From Clostridia bacterium (GTDB taxonomy: Bacteria; Bacillota; Clostridia; Christensenellales; UBA1242), in NCBI GenBank assembly GCA_017503445.1, contig JAFVTB010000032.1, positions 1 to 5,665 on the forward strand: DNA of 5,665 nucleotides. Direction: 5' to 3'. The position numbers and the translations under genes were made by a program. Positions 1 through 3,364 of the stretch are shown one piece after another. Positions within the stretch are counted from its first letter, which is position 1, and every line of letters starts with the position of its first letter. The notes under the pieces are model-generated. The model was not told the DNA's origin. It was given only the letters and a program-made list of their open reading frames with translations, and ran no database searches.

Positions 1-294
1 TATGTTGCAAAACACAAAGAATATTTGGAAAATGAAGAAAAAAATGCAAGGATTGCCCGCGTGCGTGCCAAAATGAAAGAATGGCAACAAAATAGCGCAA
101 AGAAAAAAATTGCAAATGCTGTTGCCACCGCAAATGCTTTGAAAGCGCAAGTTGAAACAACTGAAGAGATTGCAAACGAAACTGAAAACACTCCTGCAAA
201 AATTTCAAAACGCAAAACAACTTCAAACCCAAGATTGAAAAACAGTGGCAAAATTTTGCATGTTTGGAAAGATGGACATTATGATTATGTGTAA
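1..294 (+). CDS. 3' end of an unrecognised Lys/Ala/Glu-rich protein (5' partial)
   Basis: The frame is open from base 1 to the TAA at 292-294, giving 97 visible residues. It probably begins outside the window: the only internal candidate start near the left edge is a TTG at 25 with no ribosome binding site before it. The visible part is highly charged. A long predicted helical stretch rich in Lys, Arg, Ala and Glu (about the first 60 residues, including ARIARVRAKMKEWQQ) leads into a Thr/Asn/Lys-rich linker and a short C-terminus ending GHYDYV. I see no membrane segment, catalytic motif or known domain. It could be the basic tail of a nucleic-acid-binding or ribosome-associated protein, but that rests on composition only. 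The stop codon overlaps the A-tract of the terminator that follows, so transcription of this gene probably ends here. Confidence 0.6.
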   Translation, partial: YVAKHKEYLENEEKNARIARVRAKMKEWQQNSAKKKIANAVATANALKAQVETTEEIANETENTPAKISKRKTTSNPRLKNSGKILHVWKDGHYDYV

Positions 295-320
295 AAAAAT
301 CCCCGCGCGGGATTTTTTTC
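293..320 (+). terminator. Rho-independent terminator, symmetrical (could act in both directions)
   Basis: A perfect 11-bp stem pairs 293-303 (seven A, then TCCC) with 309-319 (GGGA, then seven T) around the 5-nt loop CGCGC. The 5' A-tract and 3' T-tract mirror each other, so a terminator can form on either strand. It starts inside the TAA of the upstream gene and ends 34 nt before the lipoprotein ATG. Confidence 0.9.
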
Positions 321-353
321 ATATTTAATAATGCGCGCGAATATATTTGCAGT

Positions 354-1040
354 ATGAAAATCTTCAAAAAAATTGCCCTTGTGGCGTGTGTTTTGGTGCT
401 GCCTGTGCTTATGGTGGCTTGCACAACAAATATGAAAAGTGATGTGTTGAATAACACAAGTGATATAAGATATAACATTTTTGTGGGGCAGGCCGATGGC
501 GTGGCGGTGAACCTTATGTGCGGTCTTCGCGAAAACCCATATAATTATGATGGCAAATCTTGCAAAAAAACCGATTTTGGCGTGTTGACCGCCACACTTG
601 CAGCACGCCCAACAGAAAATGTGCATTTCACAATCACGATTGATGGTGCGGCGCAAAGTGGCGTGCTTGATGAAAACCCATACAACCACACTTTTATGGC
701 GGATATTGAAAAAATTGTTGATGATGAAAGTGCGGTGTTTATAACCATTGAAGGTGTGGTTGAAAATATGCAACTTGTGTGCGTAAGCGCGGATTGGGCG
801 GTGCAGTATGGCAATGCGCTTGACATTGCAATCACAAGCATGGAAGACGAAATTAAAAGTGCATACAAAAATCGCAAGTTTTGCGCAGAGTGCTATTTGA
901 AAATCGTGCTTGACCAAGCAAACGTGGATAATCCATATTATTGGTGCTTTATGATTTTGAAAAGTGATGGCACAAGCAAAAGCATCATTTTTGATGTTCA
1001 AACGGGTGAAATTCTTACTGAAACCCACTCACAATCTTGA
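354..1040 (+). CDS. predicted lipoprotein, 228 aa, with a PepSY-like C-terminus
   Basis: The N-terminus is a lipoprotein signal: positive residues K2, K5 and K6, a hydrophobic core (about 7-22), then the lipobox-like M20-V-A-C23. The -3 residue is Met rather than the usual Leu. The product is expected to be lipidated on C23 and held on the outer face of the membrane. This signal fixes the ATG at 354, although no Shine-Dalgarno sequence precedes it. The mature part carries six more Cys (56, 70, 143, 177, 180, 198) and three NPY motifs (61-63, 108-110, 193-195), two of them within ENPYN. The last 30 residues (YYWCFMILKSDG, then IIFDVQTGEIL) resemble the final strands of PepSY domains, which often end in D-x-x-TGE-hydrophobic. 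That is a family resemblance by eye, not a proven match. It follows the terminator at 293-320 and is probably transcribed alone. Specific function unknown. Confidence 0.8.
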   Translation: MKIFKKIALVACVLVLPVLMVACTTNMKSDVLNNTSDIRYNIFVGQADGVAVNLMCGLRENPYNYDGKSCKKTDFGVLTATLAARPTENVHFTITIDGAAQSGVLDENPYNHTFMADIEKIVDDESAVFITIEGVVENMQLVCVSADWAVQYGNALDIAITSMEDEIKSAYKNRKFCAECYLKIVLDQANVDNPYYWCFMILKSDGTSKSIIFDVQTGEILTETHSQS

Positions 1041-1066
1041 CAAAGGAATGGCAAATATGCTATTCT
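1037..1066 (+). promoter_or_regulatory. sigma-A-type promoter for ndk-hflX, overlapping the lipoprotein stop codon
   Basis: A perfect -35 box TTGACA (1037-1042) contains the TGA stop of the lipoprotein gene. After an 18-nt spacer comes TATTCT (1061-1066), matching TATAAT at four of six positions and preceded by TGC (1058-1060), an extended -10 TGn. Transcription would start near 1073, about 27 nt before the ndk ATG. Confidence 0.6.
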
Positions 1067-1081
1067 TTTTTTATTATTTTA

Positions 1082-1087
1082 AGGAGG
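1082..1087 (+). promoter_or_regulatory. ribosome binding site that decides the ndk start
   Basis: AGGAGG lies 12 nt before the ATG at 1100, a rather long spacer. It supports the start at 1100 over the in-frame upstream TTG at 1037, which lies inside the predicted promoter. Confidence 0.75.
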
Positions 1088-1099
1088 ATTATAAAAAAA

Positions 1100-1501
1100 A
1101 TGAACACAGAAAAAACATATATTATGTTGAAACCAGACGCCATTGAAAGAAAACTTATGGGCGAAATTATTGCAAGAATTGAAAAAAAGGGTTATGCCAT
1201 AACAAATATGAAAATGTTTGTTTTGAACAAAGAAATCTTGAAAGAACATTATGCACACATTGCCGACAGGCCTTTCTATCCAGAAATTGAAGAATATATG
1301 ACACGCGGCCCTGTGCTTGGCATGATTGTTGAGGGCGAAAACGTAGTTGCGGGTATGCGCGCGCTTATGGGCCCAACCAAGGAAGCCCCAGCCGGCACCA
1401 TTCGCGGCGATTATGCGCTTAACGGAAGCGAAAATATCATTCACGGAAGCGACAGTGTTGAAAACGGGCTTATTGAAATTAAAAGATTTTTTGGCATTTA
1501 A
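1100..1501 (+). CDS. ndk: nucleoside diphosphate kinase
   Basis: This enzyme moves the gamma-phosphate from ATP to other (d)NDPs through a phosphohistidine intermediate, balancing cytoplasmic (d)NTP pools. At 133 aa it is of normal family length. The family landmarks are present in order: the N-terminal strand and nucleotide-site lysine in TYIMLKPDA (K11), RPFYPEIEEYMTRGPV (57-72), the EGENVVAGMRALMGPT segment (78-93), GTIRGDY (99-105), and the active-site motif NIIHGSDS with catalytic His115. The C-terminus, IEIKRFF, is typical. The ATG at 1100 is chosen because the homology begins within five residues of it and AGGAGG precedes it; an in-frame TTG at 1037 would add 21 residues foreign to the family. 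hflX follows 26 nt after the stop with no terminator between, so the two are very likely co-transcribed from the promoter at 1037-1066. Confidence 0.97.
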   Translation: MNTEKTYIMLKPDAIERKLMGEIIARIEKKGYAITNMKMFVLNKEILKEHYAHIADRPFYPEIEEYMTRGPVLGMIVEGENVVAGMRALMGPTKEAPAGTIRGDYALNGSENIIHGSDSVENGLIEIKRFFGI

Positions 1502-1527
1502 GTAACCCCAGAATAAGGAGGGAAACT

Positions 1528-2619
1528 ATGCGAAATAAAACTTATAGCACAGAAAAAAAACAAGAAACCGCCTTTTTGGTGGGATATTCTTTCAGAAAAT
1601 CAACTGATTTTAAAGAAGAACTTTTGGAACTGAAACGCCTTGCCGAGTCGGCAGGGCTTAAAGTTGTTGGCGAAGATGCACAGGTGGTGAAGGATATCAC
1701 TCCTGGCACACTTTTGGGCAGCGGTAAGGTTGCCGAGATTGCCGACAAAGTTCAAGCGCTTTCTGCCGATGTTGTCATTGTTGATGCAAATCTTACGGGC
1801 AGCCAAGCCAGCAACCTTTCAAACCTGTGGGGTGTGAAGGTGCTTGACAGAATGGGTTTGATATTGGATATTTTTGCCTTGCGCGCAGTCAGCGGTGAAG
1901 GGAAACTGCAAGTGGAACTTGCGCAACTGAAATATTCACTGCCTCGCCTTTCATCGCTTCAAAGAAGTGAAGGAAGGTTTGGCGGTGGAGTGGGAATGCG
2001 TGGCCCAGGCGAAACCAAACTTGAACTTAATCGCCGCACAATTGACAGGCGCATAAAAAAGTTGACCGATGACCTGAAAGCTGTAAAAAATGGCAGGGAA
2101 CTGACCTATAAAAAGCGAGAATCGTCAAACAAAAAGCAGGTTGCCATTGTGGGATATACAAATGCGGGCAAAAGCACGCTTTTGAACCTTATCACGAAGG
2201 CAGATATCTATGCTGACGACAAGTTGTTTGCAACGCTTGACACCACATCGCGCAATGTTTATCTTGCGCAGGATTTGCAGATAATCCTTACAGATACGGT
2301 GGGTTTTATCAACAAGCTTCCGCACGATTTGGTGGAGGCGTTTGCCTCAACCCTTGAAGAAGCCAAAATGGCGGATTTGATTTTGCATGTTGTTGATGTT
2401 TCAAACAGCAATTTCAAAGGACAAATGGAAACGGTGAACAAAACTCTTGCAAAAATTGGTGCAGGGAATATTCCACAAATTGTGGTTTACAACAAGGTGG
2501 ATGCTGTTTTGCCGGCAACGCCAATGGTTGCACTGAAGGATAATGAGGTTTTGATTTCAGCCAAGAAAAATATTGGCATTGATTTGCTGAAAGAAAAAAT
2601 CATTGCTGCGCTTGCCTAA
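1528..2619 (+). CDS. hflX: GTPase HflX (ribosome-dissociating/rescue GTPase)
   Basis: HflX is a GTPase that binds the 50S subunit and splits stalled or stressed 70S ribosomes. The 363-residue product has both family parts. The N-terminal HflX domain shows GSGKVAEI (64-71), LDRMGLILDIFALRA (106-120), KLQVELAQLKY (126-136) and the glycine-rich GGGVGMRGPGETKLE (152-166). A helical linker (about 168-200) leads to a GTPase domain with G1 GYTNAGKST (209-217), G2 ATLDTT (235-240), G3 DTVGF (256-260), G4 NKVD (322-325) and G5 SAK (344-346), all intact. AAGGAGGG at 1515-1522, 5 nt before the ATG, supports the start. The protein stops about 17 residues after G5, so it lacks the C-terminal extension of longer forms such as the 426-aa E. 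coli protein. It is the second gene of the ndk unit, and its stop directly abuts the structured element at 2620-2727. Confidence 0.97.
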   Translation: MRNKTYSTEKKQETAFLVGYSFRKSTDFKEELLELKRLAESAGLKVVGEDAQVVKDITPGTLLGSGKVAEIADKVQALSADVVIVDANLTGSQASNLSNLWGVKVLDRMGLILDIFALRAVSGEGKLQVELAQLKYSLPRLSSLQRSEGRFGGGVGMRGPGETKLELNRRTIDRRIKKLTDDLKAVKNGRELTYKKRESSNKKQVAIVGYTNAGKSTLLNLITKADIYADDKLFATLDTTSRNVYLAQDLQIILTDTVGFINKLPHDLVEAFASTLEEAKMADLILHVVDVSNSNFKGQMETVNKTLAKIGAGNIPQIVVYNKVDAVLPATPMVALKDNEVLISAKKNIGIDLLKEKIIAALA

Positions 2620-2727
2620 GGTGGGCGCCGCGCGAAAAGCCCCTAAGCGGGGCTTTTTGCAATTTTGCCGACAGCAAAATTGCCGGTGCTTGCCGCGAAT
2701 GCATCAAGCACCGGCGCGGCGCCCCCC
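2620..2727. repeat. cloverleaf-like palindromic element after hflX
   Basis: Four perfect stems fit in about 100 nt. P1 is 11 bp, 2623-2633 (GGGCGCCGCGC) with 2714-2724; it extends past a T-C mismatch by two G-C pairs (2620-2621 with 2726-2727), right up to the hflX stop. Inside it lie P2 (9 bp, 2635-2643 with 2649-2657), P3 (10 bp, 2659-2668 with 2674-2683) and P4 (11 bp, 2682-2692 with 2705-2715, 12-nt loop). P3/P4 and P4/P1 share two bases at their edges, so a few end pairs compete. The stems P1 and P4 are GC-rich against an AT-rich background. I could not test copy number, so whether this is a dispersed repeat, a structured 3' UTR or a small RNA is open. It does not resemble tRNA beyond topology. 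Confidence 0.6.
2635..2658 (+). terminator. Rho-independent terminator of ndk-hflX
   Basis: AAAAGCCCC (2635-2643) pairs perfectly with GGGGCTTTT (2649-2657) around the loop TAAGC, and a run of five T follows (2654-2658). It lies 15 nt after the hflX stop and is the P2 arm of the larger fold. The A-tract means a weaker terminator also reads on the minus strand. Confidence 0.85.
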
Positions 2728-2739
2728 CCAAAAAAAAAC

Positions 2740-2770
2740 AAAAACCCCCAAGTTTCTTGGGGATTTTTTT
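2740..2770. terminator. bidirectional terminator between convergent genes
   Basis: CCCCAAG (2746-2752) pairs with CTTGGGG (2756-2762) around a TTT loop. A C-A mismatch (2745/2763) follows, then A-T pairs (2740-2744 with 2764-2768), ending in a run of seven T on the plus strand. On the minus strand the hairpin is followed by a T-rich tract (complement of 2730-2744). It suits termination of the minus-strand Cys-rich gene, whose stop is 22 nt away, and acts as a backstop for hflX. Confidence 0.8.
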
Positions 2771-2792
2771 ATGGGAAAAAATGCATTATATG

Positions 2793-3074
2793 TCAGCAAT
2801 CGCCTTGTTTATGCTTGCCGCCGCAACCACCACAGCAGTTTGAAAGCAAGATAATCCAAATCAAGCTGCATGGATCACACTTAAAGCCGCAACCGCAGTT
2901 TGAAAGAAGCAGGATAAGGATTAAAAGGCAAGGATCGCAGCCGCAGCCACCAAAGCCGCCGTGTCCGCCGCCCCAACCATTGCCACCATTCCAGCCGCCT
3001 TTGCCGCCGTAATTTTCGTTGCCATAGTTTTCGTCGCCGCAGCCACCGCAGTTGTTGTTTCCATAAAAGTTCAT
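2793..3074 (-). CDS. small Gly/Cys-rich protein with a duplicated CDPC-hydrophobic unit
   Basis: I do not recognise this 93-residue protein as a named family. Residues 5-43 are Gly/Asn/Trp/Tyr-rich (e.g. GGKGGWNGGNGWGGGHGG). Residues 46-85 are two copies of a 20-residue unit, CDPCLLILILLLSNCGCGFK and CDPCSLIWIILLSNCCGGCG. The tail is GKHKQGDC. There are 13 Cys (9, 12, 44, 46, 49, 60, 62, 66, 69, 80, 81, 84, 93). Each hydrophobic run is only about 8 residues, too short to span a membrane alone, and there is no ordinary signal peptide. Reality as a gene is supported by a strong ribosome binding site, a terminator just downstream, and an internal duplication in frame with the protein. Cross-linked surface or spore-coat material, metal binding, or a short membrane-active peptide are all possible. 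It converges on hflX and diverges from the large surface protein gene. Confidence 0.8.
   Translation of the reverse strand: MNFYGNNNCGGCGDENYGNENYGGKGGWNGGNGWGGGHGGFGGCGCDPCLLILILLLSNCGCGFKCDPCSLIWIILLSNCCGGCGGKHKQGDC
2820..2939 (-). repeat. 60-nt tandem duplication inside the Cys-rich gene
   Basis: Two adjacent 60-nt units (2880-2939 and 2820-2879) encode the two CDPC copies. They are diverged, but an exact 12-mer GCAGTTTGAAAG (plus strand) recurs at 2835-2846 and 2895-2906, exactly 60 nt apart. It looks like an old in-frame duplication kept by selection on the protein. Confidence 0.75.
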
Positions 3075-3080
3075 TTGTGC

Positions 3081-3088
3081 TCCTCCTG
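3081..3088 (-). promoter_or_regulatory. ribosome binding site of the Cys-rich gene
   Basis: The minus strand reads CAGGAGGA, ending 6 nt before the ATG (3072-3074). A near-perfect Shine-Dalgarno at the best spacing is the main support for this start and for the gene being translated. Confidence 0.85.
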
Positions 3089-3297
3089 TAAAATTTTTAT
3101 CTTATAAATATGTAAAGGCCATCTTTTGTGTTTTGTGATTTTTATCTTTGGCTCAAATCATACTATGCTGCATTTGCAATTTTGTGAAAACTCGACAAAA
3201 AATCTTTTTTTATGTCAGCATACAAAGATTTGCATGAATTAAAATAATAGTGCAAACCGCAATGTCAGCAAAAATTGTAGAAATTTGTTGAAATCGT

Positions 3298-3327
3298 TTG
3301 ACAAACACTTTTATCTTGCGTTACAAT
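3298..3327 (+). promoter_or_regulatory. sigma-A-type promoter for the large surface protein
   Basis: A perfect -35 TTGACA (3298-3303), an 18-nt spacer and TACAAT (3322-3327, five of six matches). The start of transcription would be near 3334, giving a leader of about 30 nt that includes the ribosome binding site AGGAG (3354-3358), 6 nt before the ATG. This is the best-looking promoter in the window and fits an abundant product. Confidence 0.75.
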
Positions 3328-3364
3328 AAATTTCGTTAAATCACAAAACTTTTAGGAGATAGTT

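Larger units (their letters stand above)
3075..3364. other. divergent intergenic region
   Basis: This AT-rich stretch of 290 nt lies between the minus-strand Cys-rich gene and the plus-strand surface protein. It holds the ribosome binding sites of both and a good plus-strand promoter (3298-3327). Minus-strand promoter signals are weak: a TATGAT -10 (complement of 3157-3162) without a well-spaced -35, or CTGACA (complement of 3264-3269) with TATTTT (complement of 3241-3246) at 17 nt. ATGTCAGCA occurs at 3212-3220 and again at 3262-3270. TTTGCA (3229-3234) and TGCAAA (3251-3256) form a short inverted repeat between the two copies. I see no small gene or stable RNA here. Confidence 0.5.

Noticed and set aside
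285..1028. Long minus-strand open frame opposite the lipoprotein gene
   Set aside because: It lies antisense to a gene with a clear lipoprotein signal, has odd His/Cys/Ile-rich composition, and no ribosome binding site; a shadow of the coding strand.
1037..1099. Upstream TTG start extending ndk by 21 residues
   Set aside because: It overlaps the predicted promoter and lipoprotein stop, the added residues do not fit the kinase family, and AGGAGG with ATG at 1100 explains the start.
2620..2727. tRNA or tmRNA, because of the cloverleaf shape
   Set aside because: No T-loop GTTC motif, no 7-bp acceptor with CCA context and no anticodon-like 5-bp stem with a 7-nt loop; the stem lengths are 9-11 bp.
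2603..3012. Plus-strand open frames across the hflX 3' end, hairpins and Cys-rich gene
   Set aside because: They cross two terminators, are rich in Pro/Gln codons from the antisense of Gly codons, and have no ribosome binding site; the minus-strand gene is much better supported.
3192..3226. Second plus-strand promoter with TCGACA as -35
   Set aside because: No -10-like hexamer lies at 16-19 nt; the nearest candidates are 13 or 23 nt away.
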